NCBI GenBank assembly: GCA_903927685.1
Contig: CAIYOB010001403.1
Location: forward strand, 1-24,045
Direction of reading: 5' to 3'
Length of the DNA: 24,045 nucleotides
Source: an uncultured Planctomycetaceae bacterium
GTDB lineage: Bacteria; Planctomycetota; Planctomycetia; Pirellulales; Pirellulaceae
Shown: piece after piece, positions 17,431-24,045 of the stretch
How the letters are laid out: each line of letters begins with the position of its first letter
How positions within the stretch are numbered: the first letter of the stretch is position 1
Made by a program: the position numbers and the translations under genes
Notes under the pieces: generated by a model
What the model saw: the letters and a program-made list of their open reading frames with translations, nothing else
Databases searched by the model: none
What the model was told of the DNA's origin: nothing

Positions 17431-18159
17431 ATGATCGCGGTGCACGGCCTGACAAAGCGTTTTTTTGGCGGCGGCCACGAGATTTTGGCCGTGGACCGCG
17501 TGTCGTTTACCATTCCGTCCGGCGAGGTGTACGGCCTGCTCGGTCCCAATGGCGCCGGCAAGACCACGACCATCCGGATGGTCGTCGGCCTGCTGCGGCC
17601 CGATGACGGCTATGCCCAGGTGGGCGGCTTTCGGACGTCGGACTTGCCCGATGAAGTCAAGTCGCGGATCGGCCTGGTATCCGCCACGGCGGGATTGTAC
17701 CCGACGTTGAGCGTCCGGGAGATGTTGCTGTTCTTTGCCGATTTGTACCGCATGGAGCGGGCCGCGGCTCACGCTTCGCTGGCCCGCCTCGCCCAACTGC
17801 TGCAACTGAGCGACTTTCTGGACCGCCGCTGCGCGACGCTCAGCACCGGCCAGCGGCAGCGGGCGACCTTGGCGCGCGCCCTGATCCACGATCCGCCCGT
17901 AGTCCTCCTGGACGAACCGACGCGCGGCCTGGACGTCATCGGCACCCAGGTTGTCTTCGACTATATCCGGCATCTGCGCGAGCAGGGCAAGGCGGTGATC
18001 GTCAGTACGCATCGGTTGGACGAAGCCCAGCGGCTGTGCGACCGCTTTGGCCTGCTGCATCGCGGGCAGTTGCGACTGGAGGGCCCGCTGGCGCAATTGC
18101 AGGCCAAAACCGGCTGTCAGACACTGGTCGAAATGTTCATGCGCTGGCACCGCGGGTAG
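17431..18159 (+). CDS. ABC transporter ATP-binding protein (NatA-like)
   Basis: This encodes a 242-residue ATPase; the start is 6 nt after the preceding stop. All expected motifs are present: Walker A GPNGAGKT (38-45), signature LSTGQ (137-141), Walker B VVLLDEP (157-163) and the H-loop H194 (VSTHR). [11 protein letters not shown] and TRGLD are typical of the DrrA/NatA exporter class. The length is close to the usual 240-250 residues. No permease follows on the plus strand, so the system is incomplete here. The stop codon sits inside a 13-bp direct repeat (18147-18186), suggesting that the 3' end was reshaped. It may work with a permease elsewhere or have lost it. Confidence 0.9.
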   Translation: MIAVHGLTKRFFGGGHEILAVDRVSFTIPSGEVYGLLGPNGAGKTTTIRMVVGLLRPDDGYAQVGGFRTSDLPDEVKSRIGLVSATAGLYPTLSVREMLLFFADLYRMERAAAHASLARLAQLLQLSDFLDRRCATLSTGQRQRATLARALIHDPPVVLLDEPTRGLDVIGTQVVFDYIRHLREQGKAVIVSTHRLDEAQRLCDRFGLLHRGQLRLEGPLAQLQAKTGCQTLVEMFMRWHRG

Positions 18160-18186
18160 TGGCACTGCGGGCAGCACCGCGGGTAG
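18147..18186 (+). repeat. 13-bp direct repeat spanning the ABC gene stop
   Basis: GCACCGCGGGTAG occurs at 18147-18159 (the end of the ABC gene, including its TAG) and again at 18174-18186. A diverged copy, GCACTGCGGGCAG, lies between them at 18162-18174. The three units form a short imperfect array that would be consistent with slippage or a rearrangement junction. Confidence 0.6.
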
Positions 18187-18198
18187 GCTTGCCCGTGG
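18177..18198 (+). terminator. Possible terminator-like hairpin after ABC gene
   Basis: CCGCGGG (18177-18183) can pair with CCCGTGG (18192-18198), with one G-T wobble and an 8-nt loop. It lies 18 nt past the ABC gene stop, so it may help end the long plus-strand transcript. No T-tract follows. Confidence 0.35.
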
Positions 18199-18226
18199 GA
18201 AGCAGGCCGACGCGGTGGCTGCACAA

Positions 18227-18289
18227 CGGGAACTTGTGACTTCCCCTGGCTTGGAAGTCGGCGTCGTTTGACGCCCGGCAAGGTTCCCG
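18227..18289. other. Predicted three-way-junction structure (ncRNA or palindromic element)
   Basis: This 63-nt element folds by eye into a closed three-way junction. The outer stem pairs CGGGAAC-TTG (18227-18236) with CAAGGTTCCCG (18279-18289), giving 10 base pairs with one bulged G (18282). Inside are a 7-bp hairpin, GACTTCC (18238-18244) with GGAAGTC (18253-18259), and a 6-bp hairpin, GGCGTC (18260-18265) with GACGCC (18270-18275), closed by GTTT. The two hairpins abut. It ends one base before the stop codon of the minus-strand ORF at 18291, so it lies between two convergent genes. It could be a terminator structure, a mobile palindromic unit or a small RNA. Confidence 0.5.
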
Positions 18290-18290
18290 C

Positions 18291-18569
18291 TCACTTGGTG
18301 ATGACGTGGAACTGGGCTTTGACTTCATCTTGTGGCATGTGGTCCGGAAAGCACTGACCAGAGAAATTCAGGCTGCGACACACCGCACGCACCCAGCCAG
18401 GCTCAATCTCGCGTTCTTCCGATTCCTCAACGAAGTGAATGTACCCTCCCGCGCGACCGTCCGTGCTTTGCCACTCGAATTCCACGTGCTTCGGCCGAAA
18501 GTAAGCCACTCCCTCTCTGTCAAGTTCATCGTCTCGTCCCGCGCTGCGGCGAATCCCGTTGGTCTGCAT
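18291..18569 (-). CDS. Small hypothetical protein
   Basis: This is a 92-residue, moderately acidic ORF with no recognised family. It has a plausible protein-like composition (REGVAYFRPKHVEFEWQST, GGYIHFVEESEEREIEPGW), two Cys in the last third and no membrane segment or signal peptide. The ATG at 18569 has only a weak upstream GAGTGGA; the frame continues 10-11 codons upstream to a TGA, and that part (for example HECTEWTQTM) also looks protein-like, so the true start or a disrupted upstream part is uncertain. Base composition is lower in GC than the surrounding genes (31 of 60 in 18301-18360). The opposite strand has an Arg/His-rich open frame that I take to be a shadow. Confidence 0.4.
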   Translation of the reverse strand: MQTNGIRRSAGRDDELDREGVAYFRPKHVEFEWQSTDGRAGGYIHFVEESEEREIEPGWVRAVCRSLNFSGQCFPDHMPQDEVKAQFHVITK

Positions 18570-18652
18570 CGTCTGCGTCCACTCGGTGCATTCATGTACG
18601 CGTCAGGCCGTTCCTCGATGATTCGCCATCGCGTACTGCGGTCATTTCAAAA

Positions 18653-18787
18653 TCAGGTCCAACGGGGAGACTGGCCAAGGCGGATTTCGGACGAGGTACT
18701 CGCCGCCTGCAACAAGAGCCATTCGATGACTGCAATCAGCAGTGTCCCCGCAACGACGCCGGTTTTCCGATATTGGGACCCTGCCAT
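18653..18787 (-). CDS. Small single-pass membrane protein, 44 aa
   Basis: This short ORF encodes 44 residues with one clear hydrophobic helix (TGVVAGTLLIAVIEWLLLQA) after a short positively charged N-terminus, and a polar tail (SSEIRLGQSPRW). An AGGAG Shine-Dalgarno sequence lies six nt before the ATG (complement of 18794-18798), which strongly supports translation. No family is recognised. It lies 83 nt upstream of the 92-residue ORF on the same strand; stops in all three frames between them argue for two genes rather than one frameshifted gene. A role as a membrane-acting small protein is possible but unsupported. Confidence 0.4.
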   Translation of the reverse strand: MAGSQYRKTGVVAGTLLIAVIEWLLLQAASTSSEIRLGQSPRWT

Positions 18788-18809
18788 GCTTGTCTCCTGG
18801 AAACACGGT

Positions 18810-18827
18810 CCCTCGCAGTCGCGAGGG
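18810..18827. repeat. 7-bp-stem hairpin
   Basis: CCCTCGC (18810-18816) and GCGAGGG (18821-18827) pair around AGTC. It lies 12 nt upstream of the ribosome-binding site of the 44-residue ORF and could be an operator or leader structure of that gene. Confidence 0.45.
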
Positions 18828-18870
18828 CACCAGCCTTTCCCGGCCACTCGCCGCATTGTACCACCCGGCG

Positions 18871-18894
18871 CCGGTCGCGGTTTCAAGCGACCGG
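18871..18894. repeat. 8-bp-stem hairpin
   Basis: CCGGTCGC (18871-18878) and GCGACCGG (18887-18894) form a perfect 8-bp stem with an 8-nt loop (GGTTTCAA). Like its neighbour at 18810, it is in the gene-free stretch; no T-tract follows on either strand. Confidence 0.45.
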
Positions 18895-19087
18895 ACCCAA
18901 TGCACGAAGGCGTCAATGAATGGCGGATGGGGCGTCATTCACGGATTCTCATCTTCGTTGCCCCCTTCATTCGATGAGGTAATTCCGACGTCAAGCCGAG
19001 ACATCCCATTCCAGACCACGGGCCTGAAAATGCATTTCGAGACGATTCGGCGACAGGGAAATCGCCGCCGCGAGTCCAAGGGTTGCC

Positions 19088-19143
19088 GGACGGATCGTCA
19101 ATCCGTCCCAAAATAGGATGTGGGACGGATTGCCAATGCGTCC
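19088..19143. repeat. Pair of related 21-bp palindromes
   Basis: Copy one (19088-19108) has arms GGACGGAT and ATCCGTCC around a 5-nt centre. Copy two (19123-19143) begins with the same GGACGGAT and ends ATGCGTCC, with a different centre (TGCCA) and a weaker stem. The reverse complement of copy one starts GGACGGATTG, like copy two, so they could be inverted or direct copies of one unit. A 14-nt AT-rich spacer separates them. This resembles REP-type intergenic repeats. Confidence 0.5.
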
Positions 19144-19251
19144 TACCTGGCTGACAATCCGGATCGAAACGTACGGGAGCGGCGCGATTCACAGGAGGAA
19201 CGATACGGCTGACGGTGGGTGACAGCCTCCCGACTGGCGAGCGGACGCCAA

Positions 19252-19896
19252 TCAGGACTCAGCAACGTGGGAAGTGCTGTTGTCACGAACCATGTACAGC
19301 AGGGCGACGAAATCGTACAGGCCGTGGGCGAGGGCGGTGGCGAGCAAGTTGCCGGTCCAGATCAGTAGCAGACCAAGGTACGCGCCGATCAGGGCGGCCA
19401 GGACTGCGTACGTGGCGGACAGCATGTGGGCCAGACCGAATAACACGGACGCAACGGCCAAAGCCATCCAGACTCCCCACGGCTCGCCAAGCCATTGCGC
19501 CAAGCCGTGCTGGATCAGCCCGCGGAACAGCAGTTCCTCGCCGGCCCCGGCAGCCGCGGCCACCAGCGCCAGATCGACCACGCTGCTGTCCCGGAACACG
19601 GGCACAACCAACCGTTCGACGTCCGCTTTCAAGTCCGCGAGCGGCCCCCAGGCAAAGCGGTCGATCAGCCAGAACCCCAGCAGCATCGGCCCGGTGGCGG
19701 CCAAGCCCCAGGCCAGCGCCGGCAACTGCTGGTCCCAAGCGATGCCGGAACGTGCGAGCCCCGGAACCGGCCAGACGCCCACCAGCCACCCCAGCAAGAG
19801 AGCCAGCAGCCCGAGCCCGCCCTCAAAGGCCACCGCGATGGCCGCCATGTTGTGCTCGGCGCCGGACGGCACGCCTTGTGGATCCGCCGAGTTCAC
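19252..19896 (-). CDS. CPBP family intramembrane metalloprotease
   Basis: This encodes a 214-residue membrane protein. The GTG at 19896 overlaps the KtrA stop (GTGA), implying coupled translation; an ATG at 19848 would drop 16 residues and lacks a good ribosome-binding site. The protein has several hydrophobic helices and the CPBP/CAAX-protease motifs: GEELLFRG (E120, E121, R125), FGLAH (H157) and ALAHGLYD (H191, with D195). These residues form the predicted membrane-embedded active site. Substrates of bacterial CPBP proteases are mostly unknown; some process peptides or immunity factors. Here it is the last gene of a minus-strand unit with a potassium uptake system, which suggests, without proof, a membrane-protein or stress-related role. 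Confidence 0.87.
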   Translation of the reverse strand: MNSADPQGVPSGAEHNMAAIAVAFEGGLGLLALLLGWLVGVWPVPGLARSGIAWDQQLPALAWGLAATGPMLLGFWLIDRFAWGPLADLKADVERLVVPVFRDSSVVDLALVAAAAGAGEELLFRGLIQHGLAQWLGEPWGVWMALAVASVLFGLAHMLSATYAVLAALIGAYLGLLLIWTGNLLATALAHGLYDFVALLYMVRDNSTSHVAES

Positions 19897-20564
19897 TTGA
19901 CCTCCCGGAACCGGCTCAATTCGTCCTGCCGAGCGACGACGATGACCAACTGGTCGACGCCGAAAACAAAATCGGGATCGGGAAACAGCGACAGCTTGCC
20001 CGTCAAGGCGTCTTTGACGCCGACGACCCAGATGTTGTACAGTCGCCGCAAGTCGGTCTGCCGCAGCGTGCGGCCGATCATCGAGTCCGGCACGGCGATC
20101 TCGGCGAAGCTGTACTCGGGATCGATCGGCATGAAATCGAGCACGTTCGGCCAGGCCATGCGGTCGGCCAACGAGATGGCGATTTCGGTTTCCGGAAAGA
20201 CCACGCGGTCGACGCCCATCGCCTCCAGGATCTTGGCGTGATCGCGGCTCAGTCCCTTGACGATGATCCGCTTGGCTTTCAGTTCCCGGCAATGCAAGGT
20301 CGCCAGGACCGAAGGCGTGATGTTCTGGTTTTCGCCCAGGCTGATGAACACGGCGTCGCAAGTGTCCAACGCCAATTCGGCCAGCGTGTCATGCGCGGTG
20401 ACATCGCCCACGACGGCTTCATACAAGACATCTTTCAGCTGTTCGACGCGGTCGCGGTTGGCATCCACGCCCGTGACCCGGCAGCCGTTCTTGCTAAGTT
20501 GCTCGGCCAGCGCTGAGCCGAAGGATCCCAACCCCAACACGATGAACGTTTTCTTCTGAGCCAT
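19893..20564 (-). CDS. KtrA/TrkA-type potassium uptake regulatory subunit
   Basis: This encodes a 223-residue cytoplasmic protein. The ATG at 20564 is chosen because it precedes the Rossmann fold directly; a TTG five codons upstream is also in frame. The N-terminal RCK_N domain has GLGSFG (11-16), VTGVDANRDRV as the acidic end of strand two and AVVGDVT. A C-terminal RCK_C domain (about 140-215) ends in VDQLVIVVARQDELSRF. Its single RCK unit and size match KtrA rather than the double-unit E. coli TrkA. It binds nucleotides and gates the KtrB-like channel encoded 7 nt upstream. Its stop overlaps the start of the CPBP gene. Confidence 0.92.
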   Translation of the reverse strand: MAQKKTFIVLGLGSFGSALAEQLSKNGCRVTGVDANRDRVEQLKDVLYEAVVGDVTAHDTLAELALDTCDAVFISLGENQNITPSVLATLHCRELKAKRIIVKGLSRDHAKILEAMGVDRVVFPETEIAISLADRMAWPNVLDFMPIDPEYSFAEIAVPDSMIGRTLRQTDLRRLYNIWVVGVKDALTGKLSLFPDPDFVFGVDQLVIVVARQDELSRFREVK

Positions 20565-20571
20565 CTCGCGG

Positions 20572-21948
20572 TCATCCAATCAACGGTTCTTCCTGGGCGT
20601 ATTCTATCGTCTGCTTGCGCTCGCTGCGAGACAGGGCGATGAAGGCCGAGATCGGGCCCAGTCGGCCGATGAACATCAACAGGATGATGATCAGTTTGCC
20701 GGCGGCGCTCAGGTGAGGCGTGAGCCCGGTGCTCAAGCCGACCGTGCCCAGCGCCGACACCACCTCGAACGCCTTGTCCATGAAATCCCCGGCGGCCACC
20801 GCGTACGGGCCCGTCACGGGTTCGATCACCAGTAGCACCGTCAGCAGCAGGATCGCCACCGCGGTGAATCCGGTAGCGGCAGCGAACGCCTTGTCCACGG
20901 CGGTCTCCGAAATCGTCCGGCGACTGATGTTGATCTGACGCCGGCCGCGAAAACTGCTCCAGACGCGCAAGATCAAGACGGTCAGCGTCGAGACCTTGAA
21001 GCCGCCGCCCGTCGAGCAGGGCCCCGTCCCGACGGCCATCAACAGGATCGACAGGAACAGCGTCGCGCTGCTCAACCGACCGATGTCCACACTGTTGAAT
21101 CCCGCCGTCCGGCAGGTGGTCGAGTGAAAGCATGCCACCAACACGCGGCGCGGGAAGGACATCCCGCGCAGCACGCCTTCCCACTCCAGCAGCAGGAACA
21201 GCACCGCGCCCAAAGTCAGCAGGGCCGCCGTCCCGACCAAGACCAGTTTGCTGTGCAGCAACAGGGCATCCCAGCGGTCGCGCCAGGGGATCTTCCAGTC
21301 CCGGTTGATGTCGATCAGGACCGGATACCCGATGCCGCCGACGATGATCAGCCCCATGATCGTCAGGTTGACCAGCCAGTCGCCTTGATAGCGGATCAGG
21401 CTGTCGTCGTGCAAGCCGAACCCCGCGTTACAGAACGCCGCGACCGAATGGAAGACGGCATGCCAGAGGGCCGTGTAGGGATCGTAATCGAACAGAAAAC
21501 GGACGAACAGCAGCAAGGCCCCGGCACCTTCGAACAACAGCGTTAGCCGCAGCACGCGTCCCAGCACCCACCGCACGTCAGTGTTTTCGCCGGCCCCCAA
21601 GGTCTCGGCCACAATCGCCCGCTGTCGCAGACCGCGCCGGCCGCCGAACTGCAACGTGATGTACGTGGTCACGGTCATAATGCCGACGCCGCCGACCTGG
21701 ATCAGGCCCATGATCACCAGTTGGCCGAACCAGGAATAGTCGTGACCGGTCGAGCGGACGGTCAGCCCGGTGACGCAGACGGCACTGGTCGAGGTGAAGA
21801 CGGCGTCGAGTGGGCTGATCGGCTGACGATCGTCCGTGTAGGAAAAGGGCTGCGTCAAGAGCACCGCCCCAATCGCGATCGTCGCCGCGTACCAAACCAC
21901 GGACACCCGCGCCGGATGTTGCTTGATCGAACCGACAAATTGAGTCAT
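20572..21948 (-). CDS. KtrB/TrkH-type potassium transporter
   Basis: This encodes a 458-residue integral membrane protein. The ATG at 21948 precedes the first predicted helix; the ribosome-binding site is weak (CCAGG). Four pore-loop segments of the Trk/Ktr/HKT fold are seen in order: AVCVTGLTV, AAFCNAGFG, CRTAGFNSVD and GTVGLSTGL, each with the selectivity-filter Gly. Other helices include WFGQLVIMGLIQVGG and LIIILLMFIGRLGPI. The size fits KtrB. It imports potassium, with the KtrA-like subunit encoded 7 nt downstream. The gene begins 19 nt after the stop of the DUF4091 gene, so it may be co-transcribed with that hydrolase. Confidence 0.93.
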   Translation of the reverse strand: MTQFVGSIKQHPARVSVVWYAATIAIGAVLLTQPFSYTDDRQPISPLDAVFTSTSAVCVTGLTVRSTGHDYSWFGQLVIMGLIQVGGVGIMTVTTYITLQFGGRRGLRQRAIVAETLGAGENTDVRWVLGRVLRLTLLFEGAGALLLFVRFLFDYDPYTALWHAVFHSVAAFCNAGFGLHDDSLIRYQGDWLVNLTIMGLIIVGGIGYPVLIDINRDWKIPWRDRWDALLLHSKLVLVGTAALLTLGAVLFLLLEWEGVLRGMSFPRRVLVACFHSTTCRTAGFNSVDIGRLSSATLFLSILLMAVGTGPCSTGGGFKVSTLTVLILRVWSSFRGRRQINISRRTISETAVDKAFAAATGFTAVAILLLTVLLVIEPVTGPYAVAAGDFMDKAFEVVSALGTVGLSTGLTPHLSAAGKLIIILLMFIGRLGPISAFIALSRSERKQTIEYAQEEPLIG

Positions 21949-21967
21949 GGCAGATGGGCGCCTGGAG

Positions 21968-24045
21968 TCAGGGGGCGGCCGGCGAGGCCGAACGGAGCCG
22001 TTCGATCGCCTCGGCAACGGCCCGGCGGTGAGCATACACCGGCGCCGGATCCGTAGTAAAGACGGTCATCTCCGCCGTGATGCCCGCTGGCACGTCCAGC
22101 AGGGCCTCCAACTCGCGGACCGCGTCCGCCGACAGCCGGCTCCGCTGCTGGTCGATCGCCTGGCGCAACAGGCTCAAATACTCATAATCCTCGACGCCCT
22201 CGCGGAGCATCTCCCAGCGGATGCTGGACACGGGCGGAGCGATGACCGGATCCGCGGACTTGCCCGGCACGGCCGCGGCCAGTGGGGGGTACAGGAAGCG
22301 GCCGTCACCATTGCCCCACGTCAGCTTGACGCCGCGCGGAGTCGAATAGCCGCTGACGTAGCCCATCGGGTCCTCGTACGGATTTTGCGGCTGGTCGGGA
22401 TACGCGGCGTCGGAGGTCCAGTAGTTGGTCTGCCAGACCAGCGTGCCGGCGATCTTTCGCTGCCAGGTCTGCCAATGCCAGACCCGCAACTCCGTCGCCG
22501 GATGGTCGATGAACAACGTGCAATAGGGCGCTTTGGGCCCGGTACAGACGTACCACCAGAAGCGTTCTCCCGCCGCACGGCGCATCTCGGCCGCCGCGTG
22601 GTTGTAGTTGAAACTGATCGGACACCAGATATCGACCAGGCCGGTCAGTTCGTTGTCGCCGGGCTCTTCGGTCAGCATCCGCCGCAAGCCCGGGGCGTGC
22701 TGCCGGAGCCGCCGCAGACCCTGGGCCACGAAGTCGTAATCCCGCGGTTCAGGCTCGTCGAACCAATAGACGTAGGCCATGTCCAGCCAGCCCCGCGCGC
22801 GGAAGTGCTGCTCCAACTGGCCCAGATAGCTGGAGAACATCGCCTGGTATTGTGGCGTCTGTTCGGTGAACTCGCCGATCTGTGGCGGATAGCGTTCGTG
22901 AAAAGTCCCGCCGCCCATGCCTTGGACATGCACGTTGAAGGTATTGAAGTGGTACTTGGCCACCGCGCCGGTCATCGCGCGGTCGAACGCACTGAAGTCG
23001 ACTTCCGCCCGCGGCGGATCGGCTTGCGGCAGGAACTTGACCTGGATCGGGTCCAGCGGCGTCGGGTCGTACGGACTGATCCGATGCTCGGCAAACGACT
23101 GGAAGTACAACTCCAGCACCCGCCGCTTGTCGGTTTCGCTCCTCACGCCGTGATAGCGAAAGATCTCCCCGACGGACAAACCGAAGGCCGTTTCCAGACG
23201 GCTCCGCTGCGGCAACGTGAAATTCCAGACATGCAACTGGAGCGGAACCTGCGCGGCGAAGCCCTCGGCTCGCAACGAAACCTGCCCCCGATACTCGCCG
23301 GGCGCCGCGTCCGGCGGCACGTAGACCAGCAGCCACAGCGGCTGGTTCTGGTGCGCGGCCACGTCCAGGCCCTGGTCCAGCGGCGGCAGCGCGTCGGGCC
23401 ACCAATCGCGGACGCCCGTGGTGTCGGTGGGCTGGTGGACGAAGTGGTAATACGCGTACAGCAGCTTGATCCGCTCGGCCGCAATGACTGCGCCCTGAGG
23501 ACCGCGCAACTCCGACGCGGCGGCGGTCAAGCCGCGAAGCGGCTGCGTCGGACGGACGACGATCTGCGCCGCCTCGTAATCGTGCCGCGCGGCTTCCATC
23601 CGCACCGCGTCGCAACTGGCTTCCGGCAGCGCCCGCGACCGGGGAACTTTGTGCGCCGCCGGGCACCACCACACGGCCGTATCGCCGGACACCCCCGCCA
23701 GTCGTTGGCCATAGTCGGTGCGAAAGAAATCGGGCACGCGAATTCTGACCTGCCCGACAACCGCCGAACCCTCGGCCGCCGCAATCCGAAACGCAACGGC
23801 CTGTTCGCCCGCCTGAAGCGCGGGCAACGCCGCCTCCAGCTGGCGAGATTCTCCCGGCGAAATCTCCTGCGGCGTGCCGGAAGCGGAGCCGATCGACAAG
23901 CCGATGCGCAGGCGCTGAGCCGTCGCGTTGCGCACCCGTACCTGCAAGACTTCGGTCCCGGTGGCTGCGTCCCGCTGGCGCTGCATGGACTCGATCGCCC
24001 AGTCGTCGGCCGGCGACTCCAAGTCGGCGTACAACGTCTCGCCGG
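21968..24045 (-). CDS. DUF4091/GH123-like protein, N-terminus outside window
   Basis: This is the C-terminal 692 or so codons of a larger protein whose start lies beyond base 24045. The visible N-terminal part contains beta-rich segments (LQVRVRNATAQRLRIGLSIG and RHDYEAAQIVVRP) as in GH123 N-terminal domains. The barrel follows, with WNFTLPQRSRLETAFGLS, FNTFNVHVQG, YVYWFDEPEP and WCPISFNYN. A DE pair in WFDEPE corresponds to the Asp-Glu pair that catalyses in GH123 N-acetyl-beta-galactosaminidases. The C-terminal domain ends in REGVEDYEYLSLL, typical of DUF4091. A signal peptide cannot be judged. It probably acts on a glycan outside the cytoplasm; the activity of this branch is unproven. Confidence 0.82.
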   Translation of the reverse strand, partial: GETLYADLESPADDWAIESMQRQRDAATGTEVLQVRVRNATAQRLRIGLSIGSASGTPQEISPGESRQLEAALPALQAGEQAVAFRIAAAEGSAVVGQVRIRVPDFFRTDYGQRLAGVSGDTAVWWCPAAHKVPRSRALPEASCDAVRMEAARHDYEAAQIVVRPTQPLRGLTAAASELRGPQGAVIAAERIKLLYAYYHFVHQPTDTTGVRDWWPDALPPLDQGLDVAAHQNQPLWLLVYVPPDAAPGEYRGQVSLRAEGFAAQVPLQLHVWNFTLPQRSRLETAFGLSVGEIFRYHGVRSETDKRRVLELYFQSFAEHRISPYDPTPLDPIQVKFLPQADPPRAEVDFSAFDRAMTGAVAKYHFNTFNVHVQGMGGGTFHERYPPQIGEFTEQTPQYQAMFSSYLGQLEQHFRARGWLDMAYVYWFDEPEPRDYDFVAQGLRRLRQHAPGLRRMLTEEPGDNELTGLVDIWCPISFNYNHAAAEMRRAAGERFWWYVCTGPKAPYCTLFIDHPATELRVWHWQTWQRKIAGTLVWQTNYWTSDAAYPDQPQNPYEDPMGYVSGYSTPRGVKLTWGNGDGRFLYPPLAAAVPGKSADPVIAPPVSSIRWEMLREGVEDYEYLSLLRQAIDQQRSRLSADAVRELEALLDVPAGITAEMTVFTTDPAPVYAHRRAVAEAIERLRSASPAAP

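Larger units (their letters stand above)
18788..19251. other. Hairpin-dense gene-free stretch
   Basis: No convincing gene is present in these 464 bases. They contain several inverted repeats: two GC hairpins (18810-18827 and 18871-18894), a weaker TGAATG/CATTCA pairing (18917-18941) and a pair of 21-bp imperfect palindromes (19088-19143). The left part must hold the promoter of the 44-residue ORF. The right part is downstream of the CPBP gene. A frame covering 19215 onward is a shadow of the Ktr and CPBP genes. Confidence 0.5.

Noticed and set aside
18569..18653. A single frameshifted gene joining the 44- and 92-residue ORFs
   Set aside because: All three minus-strand frames contain stop codons between them, so one simple frameshift would not restore one gene.
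18306..18977. A 223-codon plus-strand open frame in the hairpin-rich stretch
   Set aside because: It begins with GTG, is Arg/His-rich and overlaps the minus-strand 92- and 44-residue ORFs. The minus-strand 44-residue ORF has a strong ribosome-binding site, which the plus-strand frame lacks.
18160..19251. An insertion sequence
   Set aside because: No transposase, terminal inverted repeats or target-site duplication was found at the edges; only short hairpins and small ORFs are visible.

Overview
This GC-rich window looks like a chromosomal piece from a planctomycete, most likely a Pirellulales-type member. That is an inference from gene content. The content includes an HzsA-related exported haem protein, Tat-exported TIM-barrel proteins, DUF4091/GH123-like and GH36-like hydrolases, Gfo/Idh/MocA and hydroxypyruvate-isomerase-like enzymes, and an NtrC-type regulator. 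No rRNA, tRNA, CRISPR array, transposase or phage gene was recognised.

Layout: (1) 1-259 is a gene-poor end with a nested inverted repeat. (2) 260-3272, minus strand, holds an NtrC-family sigma-54 regulator whose stop overlaps the start of a DUF456 membrane protein, followed by a Tat-exported aldo/keto-reductase-like TIM barrel. (3) 3558-5144, plus strand, is a two-domain kinase-like plus P-loop protein. (4) 5363-7852 is the HzsA-related beta-propeller/cytochrome protein, with its own candidate promoter and a 14-bp tandem repeat upstream. (5) 8016-18159 is a run of seven plus-strand genes with short gaps: a CBM9-like exported protein, an exported FIST-domain protein, a large GH36-like alpha-galactosidase with C-terminal FN3 and NPCBM modules, a Gfo/Idh/MocA oxidoreductase, an M28 peptidase with PA and PDZ domains, a Tat-exported hydroxypyruvate-isomerase-like protein, and an ABC ATPase without a permease next to it. 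(6) 18160-19251 is a lower-GC, hairpin-rich stretch with two small minus-strand ORFs and a predicted three-way-junction fold. (7) 19252-24045, minus strand, is a compact unit: DUF4091/GH123-like hydrolase (cut by the window end), KtrB/TrkH channel, KtrA/TrkA regulator and CPBP intramembrane protease, with gaps of 19 and 7 nt and a 4-nt overlap.

The central genes point to capture and breakdown of sugars and peptides outside the cytoplasm. The NPCBM, CBM9-like and FIST proteins may bind ligands, and the Gfo/Idh/MocA and Hyi-like proteins may process sugar derivatives. The minus-strand unit joins a glycan hydrolase to potassium uptake and a membrane protease. The less explained parts are the structured island at 18160-19251, the exported FIST protein, the HzsA-related protein and the Ktr-CPBP coupling.
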